This document shows, one piece after another, positions 7,144 through 15,031 of a stretch of 64,000 nt of DNA. Every line of letters begins with the position of its first letter. The first letter of the stretch is position 1. The DNA comes from Clostridiales bacterium (lineage in GTDB: Bacteria; Bacillota; Clostridia; Lachnospirales; Lachnospiraceae). The stretch spans positions 1 through 64,000 of the forward strand of contig JAHAJA010000001.1 in assembly GCA_018372435.1 (NCBI GenBank), read 5' to 3'. Position numbers and translations under genes: made by a program. The notes beneath the pieces are model-generated. The model had not been told where the DNA came from, did not search any database, and worked only from the letters and a program-made list of their open reading frames with translations.

Positions 7144-8331
7144 ATGAGTAATCGAAAGGAAGTTTTGTATAACGAAATTGAGTTAAGAAATAACATAGGT
7201 GTAGAAGGTGTCCGATTCGATCCAAAGATCTTTAAGAGTGTACTCGAAAAAGATGCCAACATAGCCGCATCCCATAACTGCATGGACTTCTCACTTGATG
7301 ATACGGCTAACGTAGAGATACCAGGTGGATTTCGATTGGAGCATGGTATTGGTGTTCAATTGAATAAGAATTATCGCTCTCCCTATTATCTGGAAGAGGA
7401 AGATGGAACAATTTATCTGAAGAATGACGGAGCTATATTATCAAAGATAGAGGTTACGAAGGCTTCACCAATCTATGGTAAGAATACTTCTGATGGAACA
7501 TCTATGAAAACAATTGTTGCAGCCGGGGACGGACAATATGGTGATAAACAGATTCTAGTTGCTTACAGTAATGAATGTGCACTGAAAGATAAGGGGCTTG
7601 ATTGTTTATTCTGTAATATTAATGCAACAAAAGATCGTTTCGGGGAGAAAGAGAAGATTGAGTGGAAGAATCCAAAACAAATCGCTGAGACAGTGAAAGC
7701 CGCGTATGAGTTAGGATATAATCATCTAACCATTACAGGTGGTTTCATTCCAGAGCGACGTGAGGTGGAGTATTACTTAGACACGGCAGAGACCATACGT
7801 GAATATCTTGGAACAGATACATTCAATGGAACAGCTTGTATTGGTGCACCACAAGATTTATCGGTACTTGAGAAGTATAAAGAGGCAGGCTTTAGTACAG
7901 TGGGCATTAATCTAGAGGTATGGAATAAAGATTTCTTCAAAGCCATATGCCCTGGTAAAGCGCAATTATGTGGCGGATATGATAATTGGATCAAAGCCAT
8001 TGATTATGCAATTCAAGTGTTTGGTGTGGGTAATGTACGTAGCAATTTTGTTCCAGGGTTAGAGCCAAAAGAGTATCTGTTAGAAGGAATTGAAACCTTA
8101 GCAGAGAAAGGAGTTGTAGCAACGGCGGCGCTAAGCTGGGTACCGAATATTGGATCGAAATTAGAGGGGCATAGAACACCAACGCCAGAATGGCACTGGG
8201 ATGTTCAACAGAAGATTTATCGTATACTTAGGAAATATGGACGCACCTTTGAACAAGTATATAATGCAACGCCGGGAGCAATTCTACTGCATGATTTTTA
8301 TAAGGTTGAGAATAAGATGTTAACAGAATAA
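7144..8331 (+). CDS. Radical SAM protein with CX8CX2C motif, paralog 1
   Basis: A 395-residue protein, ATG at 7144 after AAAGGGG. The region AYSNECALKDKGLDCLFCN holds Cys145, Cys154 and Cys157, a CX8CX2C arrangement in place of the common CX3CX2C, which probably binds the 4Fe-4S cluster of a radical SAM enzyme. Downstream conserved blocks are ITGGFIPERREVEYYLD, NGTACIGAPQDLS, ICPGK and NFVPGLEPKEYL, consistent with a TIM-barrel. Residues 1-135 form a separate N-terminal domain ending in a TSDG motif. It lies just after the nitrogenase-like genes and has two paralogs (9870, 12238). It could mature the reductase cofactor or act on the imported substrate. The radical SAM assignment is strong, the function unknown. 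Confidence 0.75.
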   Translation: MSNRKEVLYNEIELRNNIGVEGVRFDPKIFKSVLEKDANIAASHNCMDFSLDDTANVEIPGGFRLEHGIGVQLNKNYRSPYYLEEEDGTIYLKNDGAILSKIEVTKASPIYGKNTSDGTSMKTIVAAGDGQYGDKQILVAYSNECALKDKGLDCLFCNINATKDRFGEKEKIEWKNPKQIAETVKAAYELGYNHLTITGGFIPERREVEYYLDTAETIREYLGTDTFNGTACIGAPQDLSVLEKYKEAGFSTVGINLEVWNKDFFKAICPGKAQLCGGYDNWIKAIDYAIQVFGVGNVRSNFVPGLEPKEYLLEGIETLAEKGVVATAALSWVPNIGSKLEGHRTPTPEWHWDVQQKIYRILRKYGRTFEQVYNATPGAILLHDFYKVENKMLTE

Positions 8332-8348
8332 TTTGCTAACATGCGCAA

Positions 8349-8387
8349 CTTGAGATGAAGTAAATCGGAGAGGTCGTCATTCTCAAG
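8349..8387 (+). other. Intergenic hairpin
   Basis: CTTGAGA (8349-8355) pairs with TCTCAAG (8381-8387), with additional TGA/TCA pairing inside. It lies between the radical SAM gene and the tRNA and has no T-run, so it is more likely a processing or stability element than a terminator. The rest of 8332-8657 holds the tRNA, its terminator and the leader of the next gene. Confidence 0.4.
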
Positions 8388-8440
8388 CAAAGAGACGTAT
8401 CTTAACAATAAAAATGTGTAAGATAACGCAAGAGAAATAT

Positions 8441-8511
8441 GGTGTCATAGCCAAGGGGAAAGGCAAGAGTCTGCAAAACTTAGATTACCGGTTCGAATCC
8501 GGTGGGCACCA
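8441..8511 (+). tRNA. tRNA-Cys (GCA), atypical
   Basis: A 71-base cloverleaf: acceptor GGTGTCA/GGGCACC, D-stem GCC/GGC, anticodon loop CTGCAAA with anticodon GCA at 8473-8475, 4-base variable loop, and a perfect T-arm ACCGG-TTCGAAT-CCGGT. Odd points are an A-G mismatch at acceptor pair 7-66, an A-A mismatch at 27-43, adenine instead of the usual uracil at the discriminator position, and no encoded CCA. The U73 discriminator is a known identity element for cysteinyl-tRNA synthetase, so charging may be poor or specialised. A terminator follows at 8560. Confidence 0.85.
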
Positions 8512-8559
8512 TTTAATCTATCAAGAAAAGGTATGATGATAGCTAACTAGATAACTGGA

Positions 8560-8598
8560 GGCTAATGTATACGTATGATTACGTTACATTAGCCTTTT
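8560..8598 (+). terminator. Intrinsic terminator after tRNA-Cys
   Basis: GGCTAATGTA (8560-8569) pairs with TACATTAGCC (8585-8594), with a further ACG/CGT pairing inside, followed by TTTTG. It separates the tRNA and upstream operon from the binding-protein gene at 8658. Confidence 0.75.
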
Positions 8599-8657
8599 GT
8601 AATTCGTGGCAACAGAAAAGTAATAGTGCAGGTTTTGAGAAAGGCAGGGTGATTTAT

Positions 8658-9737
8658 ATGAAGAAAATAAAGCAGCGATGGAGATGGCGCTATGTAACAA
8701 TTGGATTGTGTATTATAACAACTGCGAGTTTGTGCGTTGCATGTAGTAGTAAAACAAAGAGTAAAGAAGTAAACAGTGAGAGTATTGCACCTGAGAGTAA
8801 GGAAGAAAAGGATCTCAAAGAATTACGTTTAGCATTAACCTCAGAAAATAATGATTTAACAGGAATCTTATTAATTGCGAATCAGCAGAATTACATTCAG
8901 GAGGAACTAGAAGCGGTTGGGTATAAACTTGAGGTTTATGGATTTGCACAGGCAGGCCCTGCTATCAATGAAGCGTTTGCAGGAAAGAGTATTGATATTG
9001 CCATCTATGGGAATCTACCACCATTGGTATTGAAATCCAACGGTATTGATGTATCTGTAGTTGCTTTAACTGATTCGGAATTAGATCAATGTATTATTGT
9101 TCCGAAGGATTCAACGATTCAAACGGTGAAGGACTTGAAAGGTAAGACCGTAATTAGTGGAAAAGGCACGATATTAGATGAATATTTTAAAAAAGTATTG
9201 CAAGCCAATGATTTAAAAATCGAGGATATTAATGTGATTAATGATGTAGCTACCGCAGCAGCGACCTTCACAAGCAAAAATGCGGATGCTCTGGTAATAA
9301 GTCATACACAGGCGCTACTGATTGATAAGCAATTTCCAATTCGATTTATTGAGTCAACGACGGATAGTCATAAGGAGTTAGTTGGTCAGTTAGTACTAGT
9401 AGCAAGGAATGAATTCTTGCAAGACCATCCGGAAGTTATGACAGCTTTCTTAAAAGCATATATCCGTGGTTATCAATATGCAATTAGTAATGAGGAAGAG
9501 GCTTTTGATGCATTTGTGAATGACAAGGTTAGTAGGGAGCTTGTTGAAAAGGTATATGGTAGTAAGGAAAAAGTATTCTCTAATCTATCGGGTGAGATTA
9601 CACAGAAAGATATTAATCGATTACAAGAAGTAAATACCTTCCTCTTAGAAAATGGATTAATAAGTAAAACTGTTGATTTGAAAGAGTTTGTTAATGATAG
9701 CTTCTATAAAGAGGCATTACAAGAAGTATCTAAGTAG
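8658..9737 (+). CDS. Substrate-binding lipoprotein, SsuA/TauA-like, copy 1
   Basis: Extracytoplasmic binding protein anchored by lipid. The 359-residue product has a positively charged N-terminus, a hydrophobic stretch and a lipobox with Cys29 (SLCVAC). The mature part follows the NMT1/SsuA pattern: GPAINEAFAGKSIDIAIYGNLPPLVLKSNGIDV, then TVKDLKGKTVISGKG. Start ATG 8658 after AGGCAGGG; an upstream in-frame ATG (8565) falls within the tRNA terminator. No permease is adjacent, so it probably delivers ligand to the transporter at 275-1817. It differs strongly from the second binding protein (11125), suggesting a different ligand. Substrate unknown; sulfonate or thioether are possibilities. Confidence 0.85.
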   Translation: MKKIKQRWRWRYVTIGLCIITTASLCVACSSKTKSKEVNSESIAPESKEEKDLKELRLALTSENNDLTGILLIANQQNYIQEELEAVGYKLEVYGFAQAGPAINEAFAGKSIDIAIYGNLPPLVLKSNGIDVSVVALTDSELDQCIIVPKDSTIQTVKDLKGKTVISGKGTILDEYFKKVLQANDLKIEDINVINDVATAAATFTSKNADALVISHTQALLIDKQFPIRFIESTTDSHKELVGQLVLVARNEFLQDHPEVMTAFLKAYIRGYQYAISNEEEAFDAFVNDKVSRELVEKVYGSKEKVFSNLSGEITQKDINRLQEVNTFLLENGLISKTVDLKEFVNDSFYKEALQEVSK

Positions 9738-9776
9738 ATGTAACTGAGAACTGTATTGACGTAATACGGGTTTGGG

Positions 9777-9863
9777 AAATTGTAATGGTAGTCATAAAAC
9801 ACATGGATATGTTTGTCGCCGTTATGAGGAGTTTAGCAATTACGTGTTGTGTATAGAAAGGAG
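9777..9863 (+). repeat. Dispersed intergenic repeat, copy R1
   Basis: Starts with AAATTGTAATGGTAG and contains CATAAAACACATGGATATG, ending in the ribosome site GAAAGGAG of the next gene. The same sequence occurs at 45596-45681 and in diverged form at 55456-55538. Only the right half of the palindromic element seen at 45556 is present here. Confidence 0.65.
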
Positions 9864-9869
9864 AACAAG

Positions 9870-11099
9870 ATGAGTAATATAACAAGGAAAGAAGTAAAAA
9901 GCAAAGACGAATTATATGAGGAATTAAAATTAACCCTACAACTTCCCATAAAAGGAATATCTTTTGAAACGGATACCTTCAAGGAGGTAATCGAAAAACA
10001 CCCAGAATTACAGTTGTTACATCTATGTATGGACCCATCGAGAGATTCTACGGTGGGATATTATATACCTGCTTCTTACTATACAGAAAGCGGTTTTCAG
10101 GTATATAGCGGACTAAACAGGAGGGGAGTCTACCATATTGAGAAGGAACAAGGGGCTTATTATATAGCAGATAAGAACTCTAAGTTACTTCGGTTGTATT
10201 TTATGAAAGCGCCTAAGTTCTATAGTCAAATTACTTCTGATGGAGTGGCTATGAAGACAATTGCTAGCGACCAAGGAAATAGGGCACATGGTCATAAGAT
10301 CATAACAATTGCCTATAGTAATGAATGTGCTCTTAGAGATAAGGGACTCGATTGTCTATTCTGTAATATCAATGCAACAAAAAATCGATATGGAGAACAA
10401 GATGGTGTGCAATGGAAAACCCCGCTTCAGATTGGAGAAACGGTTAAAGCTGCATATGCAGAAGGCTATGAGCATGTGACAATAACAGGTGGATTTATTC
10501 CAGAAAGACGGGAAGTTGACTATTACCTTGACGTAGCTGAAAGTATTCGTGATCACCTTGGAAGAGATGACTTCAATGGAACAGCTTGTATTGGTGCACC
10601 GAGAGATTTATCTACGATTGAGAAATATAAAGAGGCAGGGTTTAGCTCGATTGCTTTCAATATGGAGGTCTGGAATAAGGATTTCTTCCAAGCAATTTGC
10701 CCAGGTAAGGCAAAGGAGTGTGGTGGTTATGATCATTGGAGAGAAGCGTTAACGTATGCTGTGGAAGTATTCGGAAAAGGCAATGTTAGAAGTAATTTTG
10801 TAGCTGGATTGGAACCAAAAGACTATCTCTTAGAGGGGATTGAAACCTTATCATCACAGGGGATTGTGGCAACGGCAACGCCATGGGGGCCAAACCTTGG
10901 TTCCAAACTAGAAGGACACCAAAGCCCTACATTCGACTGGCACTGGGAAGTGCAGAATCGGATAACCTCTATCTTAAGAAAGAATGGTATTACCTATAAA
11001 CAACTATCGAATACAAGTGCAGGTAATTTTATTATTCATGAGATATATCGAATTGAGGAGGGACTGATTAATCTGGATAGCGCAGAATTTCTTGAATAA
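9870..11099 (+). CDS. Radical SAM protein with CX8CX2C motif, paralog 2
   Basis: A 409-residue paralog of the protein at 7144, start ATG 9870 after AAAGGAG. It has Cys153, Cys162 and Cys165 in AYSNECALRDKGLDCLFCN, then TITGGFIPERREVDYYLD, NGTACIGAPRDLS, CPGK and NFVAGLEPKDYL. The catalytic half is highly conserved while the first 125 residues diverge, suggesting that the N-terminal domain sets the partner or substrate. It sits between the two binding-protein genes and overlaps the upstream-frame region of the second one closely (25 bases to its start), so they are probably co-translated. Function unknown. Confidence 0.75.
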   Translation: MSNITRKEVKSKDELYEELKLTLQLPIKGISFETDTFKEVIEKHPELQLLHLCMDPSRDSTVGYYIPASYYTESGFQVYSGLNRRGVYHIEKEQGAYYIADKNSKLLRLYFMKAPKFYSQITSDGVAMKTIASDQGNRAHGHKIITIAYSNECALRDKGLDCLFCNINATKNRYGEQDGVQWKTPLQIGETVKAAYAEGYEHVTITGGFIPERREVDYYLDVAESIRDHLGRDDFNGTACIGAPRDLSTIEKYKEAGFSSIAFNMEVWNKDFFQAICPGKAKECGGYDHWREALTYAVEVFGKGNVRSNFVAGLEPKDYLLEGIETLSSQGIVATATPWGPNLGSKLEGHQSPTFDWHWEVQNRITSILRKNGITYKQLSNTSAGNFIIHEIYRIEEGLINLDSAEFLE

Positions 11100-11124
11100 T
11101 ACGACTAGAAAGGGGAGGAATAGA

Positions 11125-12204
11125 GTGAGAAAGAAGGAAGATGTAAGTAAGATCGTTTTTATTATGGCAACAGCACTATTAATGAGTGGGTGCTCCGGGA
11201 AATCTAATTCTGGTAATGAGAAAGTCGTAGATGACACACAATCTCAATCCATTGAGAATACAAGTTTGCCTACAGGACATAAGGAGGATACACTTAAGAT
11301 TGGTTACGTTGATGTAACCGGTGGAGGTGTGCTTTCGGATATGTTAGGAGTTGCGAGGGACCGAGGATTTATTGAGGAGGAACTAAGTGCGATTGGAGTA
11401 AAGGCAGAACTTGTGCCCATGACAGGTGCTGGTCCAGCAATTAATGAGGCCCTAGCTAGTGAACATCTAGATATCGGGGTGCTTGGAGATGTTCCAGCAG
11501 TAATAGGTAAGGCATCGGGAATTGATACGCAAATTATTGCATACAGTGGCTTGAATAATGGAGCTTCCTTAGTTGTAGGTAAAGATGCAACGTATGATTC
11601 CTTAGAGGATATGAAGGGAAAGAAAATCGCAACACAACGTGGAGCGTTTATGCATCGGACCCTACAGTATATGCTAAATGATGTAAGCTTGAAAGAGAGT
11701 GATATAGAATTCGTAAATGCGAATGCACAGGATAGTGCAGAACTATTAGTAACTGGTAATGTAGATGGTGCAGTAGTAGGTGGGGTTACTCTGACGCGCT
11801 TGGTGGAACAAGGGTTTAAGGTCATATGTGATTATAGAGAACAACCAGAATGGGTAGCTGGAAGCTATATAATTGCGCGTACGGAATATATTGAGGAGAA
11901 CCCGGATATCATACTGGCATTTGTTCGAGCTTTAGCTAAGGCAAAGAAACTGTGTGAGAAGGAAAAAGATACATTATTAAATCAATGGGTAAGTACAGGG
12001 GAAAGTGAAGCCTCCTATGAATATCTGTATCCAAATTATGATAATTATTATAGCATTGGAAGCAATGAGGCAACTATACAGAATGGAAAGAATACGTTGC
12101 AGTTTTTATTAGATAATAAATTAATAGTAGAAGGTTTTGATATTGAAAAGTGGGAGAATGCTACCTTTTATACGGAGGCATTTAAAGAATTAGGAGAAGA
12201 ATAA
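11125..12204 (+). CDS. Substrate-binding lipoprotein, SsuA/TauA-like, copy 2
   Basis: Second binding protein of the organosulfur-type importer, 359 residues. The GTG at 11125, preceded by GGGGAGG, gives a standard signal peptide with a lipobox at Cys23 (LLMSGC); an earlier in-frame ATG (11092) overlaps the preceding gene. The mature protein has TGAGPAINEALASEHLDIGVLGDVPAVIGKASGIDTQ, then SLEDMKGKKIATQRGAFMHRTL, which fits the SsuA/TauA/NMT1 family. It is flanked on both sides by radical SAM genes, so binding proteins and radical SAM enzymes appear as pairs. Ligand unknown. Confidence 0.85.
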   Translation: MRKKEDVSKIVFIMATALLMSGCSGKSNSGNEKVVDDTQSQSIENTSLPTGHKEDTLKIGYVDVTGGGVLSDMLGVARDRGFIEEELSAIGVKAELVPMTGAGPAINEALASEHLDIGVLGDVPAVIGKASGIDTQIIAYSGLNNGASLVVGKDATYDSLEDMKGKKIATQRGAFMHRTLQYMLNDVSLKESDIEFVNANAQDSAELLVTGNVDGAVVGGVTLTRLVEQGFKVICDYREQPEWVAGSYIIARTEYIEENPDIILAFVRALAKAKKLCEKEKDTLLNQWVSTGESEASYEYLYPNYDNYYSIGSNEATIQNGKNTLQFLLDNKLIVEGFDIEKWENATFYTEAFKELGEE

Positions 12205-12237
12205 TAGAGTATTGATCGAATTCGGGAGGAAAACGTC

Positions 12238-13455
12238 ATGAGTAATAATAGCCAAAACAATCAAACAATTAGGGATTTAAAGCAACAATTGTATAAAGAA
12301 GTTGAACTCAAATCACGAATCATTGTTCATGGAATTAAGGTTAATCCAACAATTTTTAAACATCTAGAGTTAGGAGAGAAGGTGCAGGAACAGATTCATG
12401 GCCTCTTTGAGATGGACCACAAAGAGCACGCTGGTGTTGCATTCCCATGTAGTTTCACATCACCAAGTGGTATCCATTATAGTTTCACATGGGACCCTGA
12501 CTCTACTATAACAATTGAGTATGTAGATAATCAATATATTCTTTATGAGCGTGGGGAAGTGAAGTTTCAGGTTACATTTACAGAGCGTCCAAGATATTAT
12601 GGATTACATACCTCTGATCAGGTGGAGATGTCTCATGTGGCTAGTTTTAATCCTACTAAAACAGTTGGAGTGGCCTATAGTAATGAATGTGCGTTAAAGG
12701 ATAAAGGACTAGATTGCTTGTTCTGCAATGCCAATGCAACGAAAGATACCTATGCAGATATAGAGAATATTAAATGGAAGAATCCAAAGCAAATTGCAGA
12801 GACGGTGAAAGCAGCATATGAATTAGATGGAGGGCTTCATGTTAATATAACAGGAGGATTTATCCCCGAACGAAGGGAAGTAGATTACTATATTGATGTT
12901 GCAGAGGCAATTCAGGAGGAACTCGGTCAAAAGGACTTTAATGGGACGGCGGTTATTGGTGCACCTGAAGATCTTTCGGTAATTGATAAGTATAAGGAGG
13001 CTGGATACCGAACATTAGCAATTCAAATAGAGTTATGGGATAAGAATATATTCAAGACGATCTGTCCGGGTAAGGAAAAAGAGTGCGGTGGCTGGCAACA
13101 CTGGGTAGATGCTTTGGAATATGCAGTTAAGGTATTCGGATTTGGAAAAGTAAGAACTGGGTTTGTAGCAGGAATTGAGCCGAAAGAAAAAACATTAGAA
13201 GGAGTAGAGTATCTTGCTAAAAGAGGAATTTTAAGTTTGACTAATGCATGGAATCCAAATCCAGGGTCGAAATTAGAAGGACATAGAACCCCGTCACCAG
13301 AGTGGCACTTCGATCTTGCCAAGAAGACATATGCCATCTTTAAACAGGTAGGCTTCACATACGAGCAATATTTTGATGTATCACCATCAGCAGATTTTCT
13401 TGTTCATGATTTGTATCGTATTGATGAAGAACGTTTACCTATTTTTGGGATCTAA
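12238..13455 (+). CDS. Radical SAM protein with CX8CX2C motif, paralog 3
   Basis: Third paralog, 405 residues, ATG 12238 after GGGAGG. Cys151, Cys160 and Cys163 form the CX8CX2C motif in AYSNECALKDKGLDCLFCN. It shares GGFIPERREVDYYID, NGTAVIGAPEDLS, CPGKEKECGGW and FVAGIEPKEKTL. It is the most diverged copy: ANATKD replaces INATKD, and the segment corresponding to TACIGAP reads TAVIGAP, losing a cysteine that the other two have. This suggests a different job from paralogs 1 and 2. It is the last gene of the cluster; a terminator follows at 13481. Confidence 0.75.
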   Translation: MSNNSQNNQTIRDLKQQLYKEVELKSRIIVHGIKVNPTIFKHLELGEKVQEQIHGLFEMDHKEHAGVAFPCSFTSPSGIHYSFTWDPDSTITIEYVDNQYILYERGEVKFQVTFTERPRYYGLHTSDQVEMSHVASFNPTKTVGVAYSNECALKDKGLDCLFCNANATKDTYADIENIKWKNPKQIAETVKAAYELDGGLHVNITGGFIPERREVDYYIDVAEAIQEELGQKDFNGTAVIGAPEDLSVIDKYKEAGYRTLAIQIELWDKNIFKTICPGKEKECGGWQHWVDALEYAVKVFGFGKVRTGFVAGIEPKEKTLEGVEYLAKRGILSLTNAWNPNPGSKLEGHRTPSPEWHFDLAKKTYAIFKQVGFTYEQYFDVSPSADFLVHDLYRIDEERLPIFGI

Positions 13456-13480
13456 GGAGGAAAGGAAACATAAACATTCT

Positions 13481-13524
13481 GAACAGATATTTTGTCTAGT
13501 AATAGAGATATCTGTTCTTTTTTA
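13481..13524 (+). terminator. Terminator of the radical SAM cluster
   Basis: GAACAGATAT (13481-13490) pairs perfectly with ATATCTGTTC (13508-13517), followed by a run of T. It closes the transcription unit that ends with the third radical SAM gene. Confidence 0.85.
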
Positions 13525-13535
13525 TTTAAAATATG

Positions 13536-13564
13536 TTGACTTTTATAAACAGGAGAGGTATACT
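13536..13564 (+). promoter_or_regulatory. Strong promoter without an obvious gene
   Basis: TTGACT (13536-13541), a 17-base spacer and TATACT (13559-13564). Transcription would begin near 13571 and meet a strong terminator at 13619-13664 with no open reading frame between. It therefore seems to make a short RNA of about 100 bases. Confidence 0.65.
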
Positions 13565-13570
13565 CTTAAT

Positions 13571-13675
13571 CATATAATCCATATTATATTAGTATGAATA
13601 AGAACTGACTGGAAAACCAGAGGTTTTAGATAGTATAGAAGTATACTATTTAAGGCCTCTTTTTGCGTTTTTTTG
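13571..13675 (+). ncRNA. Candidate small RNA with terminator
   Basis: About 100 bases between the promoter at 13536 and the T-run after 13660. The 3' half contains a hairpin CTGG-AAAA-CCAG (about 13608-13620) and a terminator with 19-base arms (13619-13637 and 13642-13660) followed by TTTTTGCGTTTTTTT. The core shares 22 of 24 positions with 2032-2055, the two differences forming one compensated base pair. It may be a small regulatory RNA or a detached leader of the sulfate operon, whose own promoter begins at 13770. A third partial copy, GGAAAAACCAGAGG, lies at about 13704-13717. The remaining DNA between 13456 and 13905 has no gene. Confidence 0.5.
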
Positions 13676-13769
13676 GTGATGTGTTAGCTATGTTGTTGGC
13701 TTAGGAAAAACCAGAGGATTTCATATTATCAATCTAAAAAAGAAAATATAAAAAAATATACTAATCCTA

Positions 13770-13798
13770 TTGACATAGTATGATATAAGTGGTATATT
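13770..13798 (+). promoter_or_regulatory. Promoter of the sulfate transport operon
   Basis: TTGACA (13770-13775), 17-base spacer, TATATT (13793-13798). The bases following the -35 box (TAGTATG) resemble those at the first promoter (AAGTATG at 140-146). Confidence 0.75.
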
Positions 13799-13807
13799 TT
13801 AGGAAAT

Positions 13808-13834
13808 TATTTCATATTAATCCAATATGAAATA
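13808..13834. promoter_or_regulatory. Perfect operator-like palindrome
   Basis: ATTTCATATT (13809-13818), 5-base spacer, AATATGAAAT (13824-13833); one more T/A pair extends each arm. It begins about 10 bases after the -10 box, so a bound protein would block initiation. A half-site ATTTCATATT also occurs at 13718-13727. The related site at 173-197 suggests a shared sulfur-responsive repressor. Confidence 0.7.
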
Positions 13835-13905
13835 TAAAGAATCGGTTTATACATTAATCTAAAATGGGGTATCAGATTGGTGTAAGAGAAAAGGGAGGAC
13901 GTTAT

Positions 13906-14934
13906 ATGAAGAAAAGAATGAAGAGAATTATTGCACTAAGTTTTGTTTTGTTGTTAGCAGTTGGGGGATTATCAGGCTGCAAGAAGAATTCCTCTTCCTC
14001 AGATGGTTCCATTGAGATAACCAATGTATCTTATGATCCTACTAGGGAATTTTATGAGGAATATAACGTAGAATTCGCCAAGTATTGGAAGGATAAAACA
14101 GGGCAAGATGTGACCGTTACCCAATCACACGGTGGTTCGGGAAAACAGGCACGTTCCGTTATTGAAGGAAATGAAGCGGATGTTGTTACGCTAGCATTAG
14201 CACATGACATCACAGCAATTGAGGAGGCAGGGTTAATTGAGGAAGGTTGGATTAATGAATTCGAAAAGAATAGTTCTCCATATACTTCTACAATTGTTTT
14301 CCTTGTACGAAAAGGAAATGATAAGGATATTAAAGACTGGTCAGATCTGATTAAAGACGGTGTGAATGTAATTACGCCAAATCCAAAAACTTCAGGTGGA
14401 GCTTGTTGGAATTTCTTATCTGCATGGGCCTATGCAAAGAATCTATATAATGGAGACGAAACTCAGATTAAAGATTTTGTTACGAAGTTATATAAGAACG
14501 TAAGTGTATTAGATTCTGGAGCAAGAGGAGCAACCACAACATTTGTTGAGAATGGCCAGGGAGATGTATTAATCGCTTGGGAGAATGAAGCCTATCTTAC
14601 ACTTGATGAACATCCGGATGAGTTTGAGATTGTGACACCTAGTATCAGTATCCTTGCAGAACCTTCTGTAGCAATTGTTGATTCCGTAGCTAAGAAGCGG
14701 GGAACGGAGGAAGTAGCGAAAGAATATCTTACGTATCTGTACTCTGATGTTGGCCAAAGATTAGCTGGGGAAAATTATTATCGCCCTACAAATCCTGATA
14801 TTCTAAAGGAATTTTCTGATGTATTCAATTTAGACCTCAATATGGTTAGTATAGATGATTTTGGTGGTTGGAATGAAGCTTATGAAGTGTATTTTCAAGA
14901 TGGAGGTATATTTGATCAAATCTATACACAGTAA
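13906..14934 (+). CDS. Sulfate-binding lipoprotein
   Basis: Binds sulfate (or thiosulfate) outside the membrane for the CysTWA importer. The 342-residue protein starts at ATG 13906 after GGGAGG, with signal peptide and lipobox at Cys25 (GGLSGC). Family features are ITNVSYDPTREFYEEYN near the N-terminus, VTVTQSHGGSGKQARSVIEG, ADVVTLALAHDI and VITPNPKTSGGACWNFLSAW, typical of Sbp/CysP. It is the first gene of the sulfate operon, controlled by the promoter-operator just upstream. An in-frame ATG at 13864 is possible but has no ribosome site. Confidence 0.93.
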   Translation: MKKRMKRIIALSFVLLLAVGGLSGCKKNSSSSDGSIEITNVSYDPTREFYEEYNVEFAKYWKDKTGQDVTVTQSHGGSGKQARSVIEGNEADVVTLALAHDITAIEEAGLIEEGWINEFEKNSSPYTSTIVFLVRKGNDKDIKDWSDLIKDGVNVITPNPKTSGGACWNFLSAWAYAKNLYNGDETQIKDFVTKLYKNVSVLDSGARGATTTFVENGQGDVLIAWENEAYLTLDEHPDEFEIVTPSISILAEPSVAIVDSVAKKRGTEEVAKEYLTYLYSDVGQRLAGENYYRPTNPDILKEFSDVFNLDLNMVSIDDFGGWNEAYEVYFQDGGIFDQIYTQ

Positions 14935-15031
14935 AAACTAGATACGTATCTAGAGTACTAAGATATATAAATGTATCGAATTATCTAGGCAATTGGGTAT
15001 ATAGAATTATCATGGAAAGGGAGAAATCAGC

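Noticed and set aside
8565..8657. Longer N-terminus of the first binding protein
   Set aside because: The extension lies across the tRNA terminator and would place the signal peptide internally; ATG 8658 gives a normal lipoprotein.
11304..11825. Long minus-strand reading frame inside the second binding protein
   Set aside because: It is fully antisense to a well-supported gene, lacks a ribosome site and is low in recognisable motifs; a composition shadow.
13373..13597. Small protein overlapping the third radical SAM gene
   Set aside because: It starts in another frame within the radical SAM gene and crosses a clear terminator and promoter.
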